From: Leeuwenhoekiella palythoae
GTDB lineage: Bacteria > Bacteroidota > Bacteroidia > Flavobacteriales > Flavobacteriaceae
Assembly (NCBI RefSeq): GCF_900130045.1
Contig: NZ_FQXT01000005.1
Location: forward strand, 186,001-250,000
DNA: 64,000 nt
Direction of reading: 5' to 3'
Below, piece by piece: positions 25,359-33,545 of the stretch (position 1 is its first letter; each line of letters begins with the position of its first letter). The notes beneath the pieces were generated by a model. It did no database searches. It saw only the letters and a program-made list of their open reading frames with translations, and was not told where the DNA came from. Position numbers and translations under genes: made by a program.

Positions 25359-26993
25359 AACCTCGCTGATCACCGTTCCGGTGGTGCCATTAGGATCTTG
25401 AATTCCTAAAAGTGCAGCAACCGTAGGAGCGATGTCGGTAATTACCGTTTGCTCAAATGTATGACCGTTTTTAATTCCGTTTCCGTAGAATAACAGAGGC
25501 ACGTGGGTGTCATAACTGTACGGTGTTCCGTGAGAAGAACCTGTAGGACCACCCGTTAAATAGCCCGGATCTAGAATAAAGAACACATCACCACTACGCT
25601 CTTGATCAAAACCTTTTTGAACCAACGCAGCCACGCCGCTATCGTAAGAACCTTGCTCCATTTGTGCGCGCGTAAACACCTTGCTGATGTTTTTATGCTG
25701 AAGCGCAAAATGCTTTATGTCTTTCTGCAAAGCTTCGGCGTCGATGCTTTCATCAGCCAGCACGGTATATCTAAAGAACACCTGATCGTTAGAAATATCT
25801 TCGATTAAATCATCTCTCCCATATTTCTGTTGAATGAACGTCTCCAGTTCATTTCTAAAACTGCGCATATCAAAATAACCTGAAGGAATTTTATTATCGC
25901 TTAAAAAAGAAGGAACGTGAACCGCCGCGTGATCTGCAGTTAAAAACACGGAGTAATTTCCTTTACCTACTTTTTTATCTAGTTCGCTAAGAAGTTTTGC
26001 GATCTCAAGATCCAGACGTACATAGGTATCTTCAACCTCTTTTGAATTCACTCCAAAATTGTGTCCTACATAATCAGTACAGCTATAGCTTACCGCAAGA
26101 AAATCTGTATCTGCATCCTGACCAAGATCTTCGCCCTCTAAAGCAGCAAGAGCAAAATCAGTGGTGATCGAGTTTCCGTAAGGGGTTGTTTTTAAAATAC
26201 TATAACCCCCATTCTCTTTTCCTAATTTCTTTAGATCGTATGGAAATGTCGCTGTTTCCTTTCCTCTAAAACCGCCTTCATAAGCATTGAGATCTTCACC
26301 ACTTTCTATATAAGTTTTGATTGGTTTATAGGTATCCCAATCCTTCATATAGGCTTTAGCCGGCTTTTTCTTATTAAAGTCTTTCACCCATTTTGGCAAT
26401 TCATCCATATAATAGGTGCTGGTGATAAACACGCCTTCGTCACCACCCTGAAACCAATAGGCTCCATTTGCGGTATGCCCTGCAGGAAGGATTGCCCCAC
26501 GATCTTTAATTGAGATACCGATGGTTTTTCCGCGCATTTGCGTGTGCAATCTGTTCTGATCTGTAATGGTTGAGGTACGCATACGTCGAGGTGACATTTG
26601 ACCCGGTCCTACAGCATCTGTGCCTACAGAAGCCACCGTAGTATCTTCGGCGCAGTACACATGTTTTTTCTCAAATTTATTATACCAATCGTTAGAAATT
26701 ATCCCGTGATTTTGCGGTGTAGTACCGGTATAAACTGAAGTATGCCCCGGCGCCGTTTTAGTAGGCATATAATTGTAATGATTGTTTCGGCAATCAAAAC
26801 CTTCATTCTGAAGCCGCTTGAAACCGTCTTCTCCGTATTGATTTTCAAATCGTGTTAGATAGTCGTAACGCATTTGATCAACAACGATCCCAACAACAAG
26901 TTTAGGTTTTTGTGAAGTTTTCTGACCAAAGGATACCGTACCAGTCAAGGCTATTAAACCAAACGCCAGTGACTTTAAGGGTGATAAATTCAT
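25350..26993 (-). CDS. pafA: PafA-type alkaline phosphatase
   Basis: A 547-residue exported phosphatase of the alkaline phosphatase superfamily. Signal peptide residues 5-23 (ALTGTVSFG). The catalytic threonine lies in PTKTAPGH (Thr80), metal ligands are seen in VVDQMRYD and SYSCTDYVGHNFG and TADHAAVHVPSF, and IKDRGA carries the lysine and arginine typical of the phosphate-irrepressible PafA group. It releases phosphate from monoesters in the periplasm or at the surface. I start at 26993; an exact -7 box lies at 27014-27021, so the Met at 27014 is excluded. Confidence 0.9.
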   Translation of the reverse strand: MNLSPLKSLAFGLIALTGTVSFGQKTSQKPKLVVGIVVDQMRYDYLTRFENQYGEDGFKRLQNEGFDCRNNHYNYMPTKTAPGHTSVYTGTTPQNHGIISNDWYNKFEKKHVYCAEDTTVASVGTDAVGPGQMSPRRMRTSTITDQNRLHTQMRGKTIGISIKDRGAILPAGHTANGAYWFQGGDEGVFITSTYYMDELPKWVKDFNKKKPAKAYMKDWDTYKPIKTYIESGEDLNAYEGGFRGKETATFPYDLKKLGKENGGYSILKTTPYGNSITTDFALAALEGEDLGQDADTDFLAVSYSCTDYVGHNFGVNSKEVEDTYVRLDLEIAKLLSELDKKVGKGNYSVFLTADHAAVHVPSFLSDNKIPSGYFDMRSFRNELETFIQQKYGRDDLIEDISNDQVFFRYTVLADESIDAEALQKDIKHFALQHKNISKVFTRAQMEQGSYDSGVAALVQKGFDQERSGDVFFILDPGYLTGGPTGSSHGTPYSYDTHVPLLFYGNGIKNGHTFEQTVITDIAPTVAALLGIQDPNGTTGTVISEVLE

Positions 26994-27013
26994 TCTATAT
27001 TTTTTTAGACACA

Positions 27014-27021
27014 CAAAGCTA
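27014..27021 (-). promoter_or_regulatory. -7 promoter box of the PafA gene
   Basis: Minus-strand TAGCTTTG, exact TAnnTTTG match, 21 bases before the start at 26993. Confidence 0.5.
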
Positions 27022-27074
27022 AAGCATAAGAGTCAAGATGTAAGTTTAAGTTAATCTTAAATATGCATCCCGCC

Positions 27075-27082
27075 TATTTTTG
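27075..27082 (+). promoter_or_regulatory. -7 promoter box of the MlaE-MlaF operon
   Basis: TATTTTTG, exact TAnnTTTG match, 27 bases before the ATG at 27109. It is divergent from the PafA promoter 55 bases away. Confidence 0.5.
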
Positions 27083-27108
27083 CTATTTTTAGACCTGAAA
27101 AAATAACT

Positions 27109-27846
27109 ATGGGATACCTTAAAGAGATAGGTCTTTATTTTATGATGCTTAAGGGTGTTTTTATCAAACCCACTAAAACATCAGTACTACGCAATTTAGT
27201 TCTTAAAGAAATTGATGACCTTATCATTGGCTCTTTAGGTATTGTCTGTTTCATCTCCTTTTTTGTGGGCGGTGTGGTTGCGATTCAAACCGCATTGAAT
27301 ATGGACAATCCTATTCTTCCTAAGTCGCTCATTGGTTTTGCCTCGCGACAGTCAATAATCTTAGAATTTGCTCCTACATTTATCTCCATCATTATGGCAG
27401 GTAAAGTAGGCTCTTTCATCACTTCGAGTATTGGTACCATGCGCGTTACTGAGCAAATTGATGCTTTAGAAGTTATGGGGATCAACTCTTTAAATTATCT
27501 GGTGTTCCCTAAAATAATCGCGATGTTGTTCTACCCATTTGTGATTGCAATCGCCATGTTTTTAGGAATTTTAGGCGGATACGCCGCGGCGGTTTTCGGT
27601 GGCTTTGCAACCGGGGATCAGTTCATACAAGGGCTTCAGGAAGAATTCGTTCCGTTTCAACTGGTTTATGCGTTTATAAAAACCTTTGTTTTCGCGCTTT
27701 TGCTGGCGACCATCCCATCCTATTTTGGATATTATATGAAAGGTGGCGCGCTTGAAGTAGGTAAAGCAAGTACCACATCTTTTGTATGGACTAGTGTTTT
27801 TATCATTTTAACCAATTATATCATCACTCAATTACTTTTAAGCTAA
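27109..27846 (+). CDS. mlaE: MlaE-type permease of a lipid ABC transporter
   Basis: A 245-residue membrane protein with five to six membrane segments and the MlaE core: FFVGGVVAIQTALN, then APTFISIIMAGKVGSFITSSIGTMRVTEQIDALEVMG, of which MRVTEQIDALEVMGI is the diagnostic stretch. MlaE-type permeases move phospholipids between inner and outer membrane to keep outer-membrane asymmetry. Its stop overlaps the start of the ATPase gene by one base. The substrate-binding MlaD partner is not in this window. Confidence 0.9.
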   Translation: MGYLKEIGLYFMMLKGVFIKPTKTSVLRNLVLKEIDDLIIGSLGIVCFISFFVGGVVAIQTALNMDNPILPKSLIGFASRQSIILEFAPTFISIIMAGKVGSFITSSIGTMRVTEQIDALEVMGINSLNYLVFPKIIAMLFYPFVIAIAMFLGILGGYAAAVFGGFATGDQFIQGLQEEFVPFQLVYAFIKTFVFALLLATIPSYFGYYMKGGALEVGKASTTSFVWTSVFIILTNYIITQLLLS

Positions 27847-28616
27847 TGATCGAAGTACAAAATTTAAAGAAAGGATTTGGCGGAGATGAATTGGTTTTAA
27901 AAGGAATCTCTACAACATTTGATAAAGGAAAAACCAATTTAATTATTGGTCAGAGTGGTTCGGGTAAAACGGTATTTTTAAAATGTCTTCTCGGACTTTT
28001 TAGACCCACGGAAGGTAAAATTCTTTATGACGGCGAAGCTTATTCTGAACTTTCGTCAGAAAAACAACGCACGCTGCGTGAGCAAATGGGAATGGTTTTT
28101 CAAGGAAGTGCTTTGTTTGACTCCATGACGGTTGAAGAAAATATTATGTTTCCGCTAAAAATGTTCACAAAACAGCGCAAGGCAGAACGCCGGGAACGTG
28201 CCAATGAAGTGATCAAACGGGTAAACTTGATCAATGCAAATAACAAACTTCCGTCAGAAATTTCAGGAGGAATGCAAAAGCGTGTTGCAATTGCCCGCGC
28301 CATTGTAAACAACCCGAAATATTTATTTTGCGACGAACCCAATTCTGGTTTAGATCCGCGTACAGCGACGCTTATTGATAACCTTATTCAAGAGATCACA
28401 CACGAGTATGAGATCACGACGATCATCAATACACACGATATGAACTCTGTTATGGAAATTGGTGAAAAGATCGTGTTCCTTCAAAAAGGTCATCTCGCTT
28501 GGGAAGGCTCTAAAGAAACCATCTTTAAAGCCGACAATGATGACGTGACCAATTTTGTATATTCTTCAGATCTGTTTAAAAAAGTGCGCGAAGCGGTTCT
28601 TAAAGAGAATCAATAA
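27846..28616 (+). CDS. mlaF: MlaF-type ATPase of a lipid ABC transporter
   Basis: A 256-residue ABC ATPase: Walker A IIGQSGSGKTVFLK, Q-loop MVFQGSALFDSMTV, signature SGGMQKRVAIARA, Walker B YLFCDEPNSGLDP, and the switch histidine in TIINTHDM. The signature SGGMQKR and SGLDPRTA are those of MlaF/Mkl rather than metabolite importers. One-base overlap with mlaE. The 3' end overlaps the convergent DUF389 gene by 7 bases. Confidence 0.92.
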   Translation: MIEVQNLKKGFGGDELVLKGISTTFDKGKTNLIIGQSGSGKTVFLKCLLGLFRPTEGKILYDGEAYSELSSEKQRTLREQMGMVFQGSALFDSMTVEENIMFPLKMFTKQRKAERRERANEVIKRVNLINANNKLPSEISGGMQKRVAIARAIVNNPKYLFCDEPNSGLDPRTATLIDNLIQEITHEYEITTIINTHDMNSVMEIGEKIVFLQKGHLAWEGSKETIFKADNDDVTNFVYSSDLFKKVREAVLKENQ

Positions 28617-30034
28617 CGCGCTACCGAAAGGGTATCTAGATTATATTTCACTTTTAACCAAGCTTTCAATTTCGCCTCCTCATTACGTTTTGTGCGCTCT
28701 GAAAGTGAAGGTTTCCATTCGATCAAAAATGTAGGTATCGTATCTGCTTTTTCAAAATTGGTATTGATCGTATTTGAAAAACCAAAGCGTGCGATATTCT
28801 CATAATTTATATGCACCTCTTCACTCAAACTTTGAAAAGGCAAAGCCGAAGCTTTAAGTCGATTGATCTCATCTTCCAGCAACTGTATTTGCGAATTCTT
28901 ATCTGCCAATGCCTGCTGGTTGTTTACATATAAATCTTCAAGAATACCAGATTTTACGGCACTAGAAAGTTGCTCTGCCATTTGCGACGACTGATCTGAT
29001 CCTTGATGAATTTTCAAACTTACATCAGCAAGAGAAGCATCTTCGGTCAATTGCGTGTACCATTCTTCGATCTTCGCTTTCGGAACCAAAGCACCGATCA
29101 AGTACACATCTATTCGTTTTGATTTATAGTCCTGCGAAAACTTAACCACCTCAGCACCTTCATAACGTATTACGCGGGTGACATAATCTTTAGTCGCTGA
29201 AGTAAACACCTGCTCTTTATACAGAATATAAAATAGATATAAACTTGGGATCATCACCACCAAAGCGATTAAGGATGCCATTTGAGTCACAAAGCGTCTG
29301 CGTTTAGAATTGGCATACTTCACCATCGGGAAGCGTAAAAATTTAGCTACCAAAAACGTAGAAAGCGCTATAAAAACAGCATTGATCGAGAAGAGGTAAA
29401 ACGCTCCCGCATAATAATGCCATTCTCCCATAGCAAGACCATAACCCACTGTACAAAGCGGTGGCATTAAAGCCGTCGCGATCGCTACACCAAAAATCAC
29501 ACTGGCGATAGTCCCTTTTTTAGTTTTAGCAACGATTAGGGCAAGTCCACCAAAGATAGCAACCAATACATCTAAAATAGTTGGGTAGGTTCGCGCTTCA
29601 AGTTCAGGAGTGAGCTCAGAGATAGGAGAAACTGCAAAGTAAAGCGTAGCGGTAAGCACACTTAGAATGATCATAACCGCAAGGTTGATGAGTGATCGCT
29701 TTAGCGTTTCTATATCGTTAATAGCAAGAGAAAGTCCGATACCTACAATAGGTCCCATAAGTGGAGAAATAAGCATCGCTCCTATCACCACCGCGGTACT
29801 GCTCACATTTAAACCAATGGAAGCAACAAAAATGGAAAAGATCAAAATCCAAGCGTTGTGTCCTTTGAACGATATATCTTTTTTTACCGCCTCAATGGTT
29901 GAATCCCGATCGGTATCACTTCGAATGTCTAATAATTCTGATAAAAATACGCGTACGCTGCGCCATAGGCTCTTGGCATCACGCTTCACCGCCTCATTAG
30001 AAACATTATCCCCTACTTTCTTTTGTTCTTCCAT
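28610..30034 (-). CDS. DUF389 membrane protein
   Basis: A 474-residue protein. A cytosolic N-terminus of about 60 residues is followed by six or so membrane segments with the DUF389 core (VVIGAMLISPLMGPIVGIGLSLA, ALIVAKTKKGTIASVIFGVAIATALMPPLCTVGYGLA, each in part). The C-terminal third is a soluble domain with a coiled-coil part (NKNSQIQLLEDEINRLKA, shown as SQIQLLEDEINRLKA). The family is widespread and uncharacterised; a transport or sensing role is only inferred. It follows the guanylyltransferase gene by 6 bases. Confidence 0.85.
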   Translation of the reverse strand: MEEQKKVGDNVSNEAVKRDAKSLWRSVRVFLSELLDIRSDTDRDSTIEAVKKDISFKGHNAWILIFSIFVASIGLNVSSTAVVIGAMLISPLMGPIVGIGLSLAINDIETLKRSLINLAVMIILSVLTATLYFAVSPISELTPELEARTYPTILDVLVAIFGGLALIVAKTKKGTIASVIFGVAIATALMPPLCTVGYGLAMGEWHYYAGAFYLFSINAVFIALSTFLVAKFLRFPMVKYANSKRRRFVTQMASLIALVVMIPSLYLFYILYKEQVFTSATKDYVTRVIRYEGAEVVKFSQDYKSKRIDVYLIGALVPKAKIEEWYTQLTEDASLADVSLKIHQGSDQSSQMAEQLSSAVKSGILEDLYVNNQQALADKNSQIQLLEDEINRLKASALPFQSLSEEVHINYENIARFGFSNTINTNFEKADTIPTFLIEWKPSLSERTKRNEEAKLKAWLKVKYNLDTLSVARY

Positions 30035-30040
30035 GGAATA

Positions 30041-31132
30041 TTAAACCAAGTCTGACCCAAATTGTTTTTCAACTTCAGCACGTATAATTTTTACGTCTTG
30101 CTCTTTGGCTTTGGGCATAATTACCAAAACGTCATCGCTATCTACCACGATATAATCGTTGAGCCCTTCTACGACAACTACTTTCCCTTTTTCAGAACGA
30201 ATAAGATTGCCTTGCGCTTCACGCAGCACCGTTTTAGCATTTACAATGACATTTTTATCCTGATCTTTTCCTAAGTTATCGTAAAGTGCACCCCAAGCTC
30301 CTAGATCGCTCCAATCAAAAGTTGCCGGGATCACCCCAACGTGACCACTTTTTTCAAGAATACCGTAATCGATACTGATGTTCTCTGCTTTGGCATAGTT
30401 ATCCAAAATAAATTGCTGCTCTGCTTCGGTATTTAAAGCCTCAAAACCTGAATTAAACAACGCATACATTTCCGGAAGGTATTTCTCAAAAGCTTCGATA
30501 ATGGCCCTGGCGCTCCAGATAAAGATTCCGGCATTCCAGGAATAATTTCCTTCCGCTAAAAACTGTTTAGCCGTTTCATAATCAGGTTTTTCCTTAAAAG
30601 CTTCCACCCCTTTCACAGCAGCAGTTGAAGCATTATACTGAATGTAACCGTAGCCGGTATGCGGAAATGTAGGTTCGATACCCAAGGTAACCAGCAGTTT
30701 TTCTTCCGAAGTATCTTCAGCACACGCTTCAAAAGCTGTATTTAAGTCCGTTAAAAAGGCTTTCTCATTTTCGATCCAGTGATCGCTAGGTGCCACGATC
30801 ATTACTCCGTCAGGATTGGCTTTATAAATCTTTAACGCAGCTAGCAAAATACAAGGTGCAGTATTGCGCATCGCAGGTTCTAGAACAATATTCTCATCTT
30901 TAACTTCAGGCAGTTGCTCGTTTACCAGGCCTTTGTACTTTTCGTTAGTTAAAACCAGTACGTTTTCTGAAGGTACGGTTTGAGACAAGCGTCCAAAAGT
31001 GCGCTGGATCAAGGTTTCTCCGGCACCTAAAATATCATGAAATTGCTTAGGATAACTTGCTTTGCTCAACGGCCAAAAACGGGAACCTACGCCCCCGGCC
31101 ATTATAATTGCATAGTAGTTGTGGTTTGTCAT
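30041..31132 (-). CDS. manC: Mannose-1-phosphate guanylyltransferase
   Basis: A 363-residue nucleotidyltransferase making GDP-mannose for surface glycans. Signature loop AIIMAGGVGSRFWPLSKASYPKQF; then VLEPAMRNTAPCILLAAL, APSDHWIEN, FKEKPDYETAKQFL, and SWNAGIFIW. The C-terminal left-handed helix region is present but the cupin-like isomerase domain of bifunctional ManC is absent, as expected for this length. First gene of a tight run with DUF389 downstream and SprT-like 9 bases upstream. Confidence 0.92.
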   Translation of the reverse strand: MTNHNYYAIIMAGGVGSRFWPLSKASYPKQFHDILGAGETLIQRTFGRLSQTVPSENVLVLTNEKYKGLVNEQLPEVKDENIVLEPAMRNTAPCILLAALKIYKANPDGVMIVAPSDHWIENEKAFLTDLNTAFEACAEDTSEEKLLVTLGIEPTFPHTGYGYIQYNASTAAVKGVEAFKEKPDYETAKQFLAEGNYSWNAGIFIWSARAIIEAFEKYLPEMYALFNSGFEALNTEAEQQFILDNYAKAENISIDYGILEKSGHVGVIPATFDWSDLGAWGALYDNLGKDQDKNVIVNAKTVLREAQGNLIRSEKGKVVVVEGLNDYIVVDSDDVLVIMPKAKEQDVKIIRAEVEKQFGSDLV

Positions 31133-31141
31133 CTGGTGTTA

Positions 31142-31738
31142 TTAAGTTAAAAGTTCAACCTCGGCGTTAGGTTGAAACAAGTATACTTTTCCTGTAGCGG
31201 TCTCTACACACTCATACCGTTTTACGCGACGTTCTCCTTTTTGAAAAACTTTGCCGTTGTAGAGTTTAAAGAGACTACCTCTCGGAATTTCAAATATATA
31301 GTTTTTATCGTTGGGTGGGTCAAATTGCTTGAGCGCCAAAGATAATTTAGCATCAGTATCGCTACTCGCTTTGGGATTTTTAAAGTGATTGGCGATAACC
31401 GGTAAGAGTTGCTTCGGAAAGATCTCAGGTCGTATAAACGGCAGCATTAAATTCTGAAACGTGTACTTCCACTCTTTCCCGTGAGGCTTAATTCGGTTAC
31501 CAAATTTCACAAAAGCCACTAAGTGGGCGATCTCATGAATTAAGGTTATCAAAAAACGATACGAATTTAAATTGGTATTCACGGTAATTTGATGTCCGCC
31601 GTTCGGCAAACGTCTATAATCTCCGTGACGGGTAACACGCTCATCAACAATCTTAAGATGAACACCAAAGTTCTTGATCAACTCAAAAACCGGATCCACC
31701 GCTTGTTCTGGTATGTATTTCCCTAAAATCTGCTTCAT
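31142..31738 (-). CDS. SprT-like zinc metalloprotease domain protein
   Basis: A 198-residue protein with the zinc motif HEIAHL (in LITLIHEIAHLVAFVKF) and KPHGKEWKYTFQ, the typical SprT/Spartan arrangement. The tail KYECVETATGKVYLFQP-like segment lacks the paired zinc-ribbon cysteines of longer members. Spartan relatives cleave DNA-protein crosslinks; the role of the bacterial protein is unknown. Four bases after the SDR gene and nine before manC, so it belongs to a close-packed minus-strand unit. Confidence 0.85.
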   Translation of the reverse strand: MKQILGKYIPEQAVDPVFELIKNFGVHLKIVDERVTRHGDYRRLPNGGHQITVNTNLNSYRFLITLIHEIAHLVAFVKFGNRIKPHGKEWKYTFQNLMLPFIRPEIFPKQLLPVIANHFKNPKASSDTDAKLSLALKQFDPPNDKNYIFEIPRGSLFKLYNGKVFQKGERRVKRYECVETATGKVYLFQPNAEVELLT

Positions 31739-31741
31739 AGT

Positions 31742-32428
31742 CTATGGCGTAGAAGCCGAAACCTGCAAAACTTTCCCGTTGTAAAATGCGTTTCCGGTAA
31801 GCGCAAAGTTTTTAATATACGCTGCCATCTCCTGAGCAGAAAGTGGCGCTTGATACCCCGGAAAGGCTTCTTCTAGCATTTCGGTTTGTACAGCACCTAA
31901 AGCCAATACGTTAAATGCGATTCCTTGTTCTTTATACTCTTCAGCAAGCAACTCGCTTAAAGTGATCACCGCACCTTTACTCGAACTGTAAGCCGCAAGA
32001 CCGGCAAATTTCACACTGCCTTGTATGCCACCCATACTGCTCACTGTTACCACGTGACTTCCTGACTTCATAAAAGGTAATACGGCCTGCGTCAAAGCCG
32101 CAACTCCAAAAACATTGACCTCATAAACTTTCTGAAAGTCTAATTGTGTAAGACTTTCAAAGGGTTTATTGATCAATGCTCCTGCATTATGAATCAAAAC
32201 ATCGGCACTACCTCCCCATTCAGTCTTTACATAAGATGCTACTTTATGTAGATCTTCAGTCTTAGATATATCAAAGGGAAAAGCCTCAATGCGTTCTAAA
32301 GCTTGCTCTTTTAAAGGTTTCTCGTTTCGGGACAAGGCCAATACTTGATGCCCTTCCGAAGCAAACAGTTTAGTCATCTCAAAACCAATTCCACGGCTCG
32401 TTCCGGTAATTATTATCTTCTTACTCAT
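31742..32428 (-). CDS. SDR-family oxidoreductase
   Basis: A 228-residue short-chain dehydrogenase. Cofactor loop IITGTSRGIGFEM, NAG motif IHNAGALI, catalytic serine in VSSMGG and Tyr-x3-Lys in AAYSSSKGA, all in the classical order. The C-terminus is short. The substrate cannot be told. I start at ATG 32428, which overlaps the stop of the M28 peptidase gene by 8 bases; the longer frame to 32470 would put 14 atypical residues before the cofactor loop. Confidence 0.87.
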   Translation of the reverse strand: MSKKIIITGTSRGIGFEMTKLFASEGHQVLALSRNEKPLKEQALERIEAFPFDISKTEDLHKVASYVKTEWGGSADVLIHNAGALINKPFESLTQLDFQKVYEVNVFGVAALTQAVLPFMKSGSHVVTVSSMGGIQGSVKFAGLAAYSSSKGAVITLSELLAEEYKEQGIAFNVLALGAVQTEMLEEAFPGYQAPLSAQEMAAYIKNFALTGNAFYNGKVLQVSASTP

Positions 32429-33473
32429 TCCAAATAATTTCTTGAGTCGCGCTGTTTGCCATACCTTCAACTCCCGGAATCAACTGATTCACAATATTCG
32501 CTACGTGTTCAAAATTCATAGCAGCTGCCTCATCTCCAACATTATGATAATGATCAAAGTTGGTAAAATCAAAGGTTGAAACCGTCTGCGCCGGAATTTT
32601 AAACTGCTCATAAAACGCATAATTATCGCTGCGCTTAAACAAATTGTACTGCTTTGCCTGTGGTAAAAAACCCATCACTTTAGCTCCTGCATACGCATTG
32701 AATTTTTGCGCCATATTACTCTGCTCATAACCGGTGAGGTAAAGCGAATAATCTTTGTCAGTCATTGGCACACCAATCATCTCTATGTTGAACATCACAT
32801 ACGGATTGATATTCGTTGTTTTTAGGCGCTCCGCCAAATGCGCTGATCCCAGCAAGCCCATTTCTTCAGCAGAAAAGAGCGCAAAAATAATACTGCGCTT
32901 GTTGGTTTTTGATTTTGCAAAATACTTCGCCAACTCAATAACTGCAGAAGTTCCTGATGCATTATCGTTAGCACCATTTGCAATGGTATCACCTCCAACA
33001 GCATCAGCAGTGCCAATATGATCGTAATGCGCTCCGATGACAATAAATTCGTTTTTCAACTCAGCATCGGTTCCTTCAAGCATACCGACTACATTATATC
33101 CATCTAAACCTTTAGCATCAAACTTGTCCCGATACGAAGTGAAATACGGTTTTACTCCTGCTTGTTGAAATTCTTTAATGATATAATTAGCTGCCTCATC
33201 GATTCCTTCTGTTCCTGTTTTTCTTCCGGCAAGAGCATCTGAAGCTAAAAATTCAATATGTTTCTGAATTGCTGAAGCGCTAACGTTCTTTTTAAAAGTA
33301 ACAGCATTAGGATTGGGCGCCGCCGATGTTGTTATGCTTTCTGCCGGCTCATTTGAAACGGCATATTCTTTTGAAGCATTTGCTGCTGCCGCTGCATCTA
33401 CCTGACGCACTTCTGGAGTGCTTCCGCAACTTAAAATGGTTAAACTAAGTAGACCTAAAATAATCTTATTCAT
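32421..33473 (-). CDS. M28-family aminopeptidase lipoprotein
   Basis: A 350-residue zinc peptidase. Lipoprotein signal LGLLSLTILSCGS (cysteine 16), a 60-residue Ala/Ser/Pro-rich spacer, then the M28 domain: AHYDHIG (first ligand), GANDNASG (bridging Asp), FSAEEMGLLGS (catalytic Glu), NIEMIG and the last His in FDHYHNVGD. It trims peptides in the periplasm or at the outer membrane. The start codon lies 13 bases after a strong terminator of the pdh genes, so it needs its own promoter in or next to that hairpin. Confidence 0.9.
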   Translation of the reverse strand: MNKIILGLLSLTILSCGSTPEVRQVDAAAAANASKEYAVSNEPAESITTSAAPNPNAVTFKKNVSASAIQKHIEFLASDALAGRKTGTEGIDEAANYIIKEFQQAGVKPYFTSYRDKFDAKGLDGYNVVGMLEGTDAELKNEFIVIGAHYDHIGTADAVGGDTIANGANDNASGTSAVIELAKYFAKSKTNKRSIIFALFSAEEMGLLGSAHLAERLKTTNINPYVMFNIEMIGVPMTDKDYSLYLTGYEQSNMAQKFNAYAGAKVMGFLPQAKQYNLFKRSDNYAFYEQFKIPAQTVSTFDFTNFDHYHNVGDEAAAMNFEHVANIVNQLIPGVEGMANSATQEIIWNE

Positions 33474-33485
33474 ACGTTCAATATA

Positions 33486-33514
33486 AAAAAACCCATCAAA
33501 TACTGATGGGTTTT
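33486..33514 (-). terminator. Terminator of the pdhA-pdhC unit
   Basis: AAAACCCATCA (33488-33498) pairs with TGATGGGTTTT (33504-33514) around 5 bases; seven T follow on the minus strand. Confidence 0.85.
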
Positions 33515-33545
33515 AAAGTTATCTATTTTTAAAATGCTTGCTTAA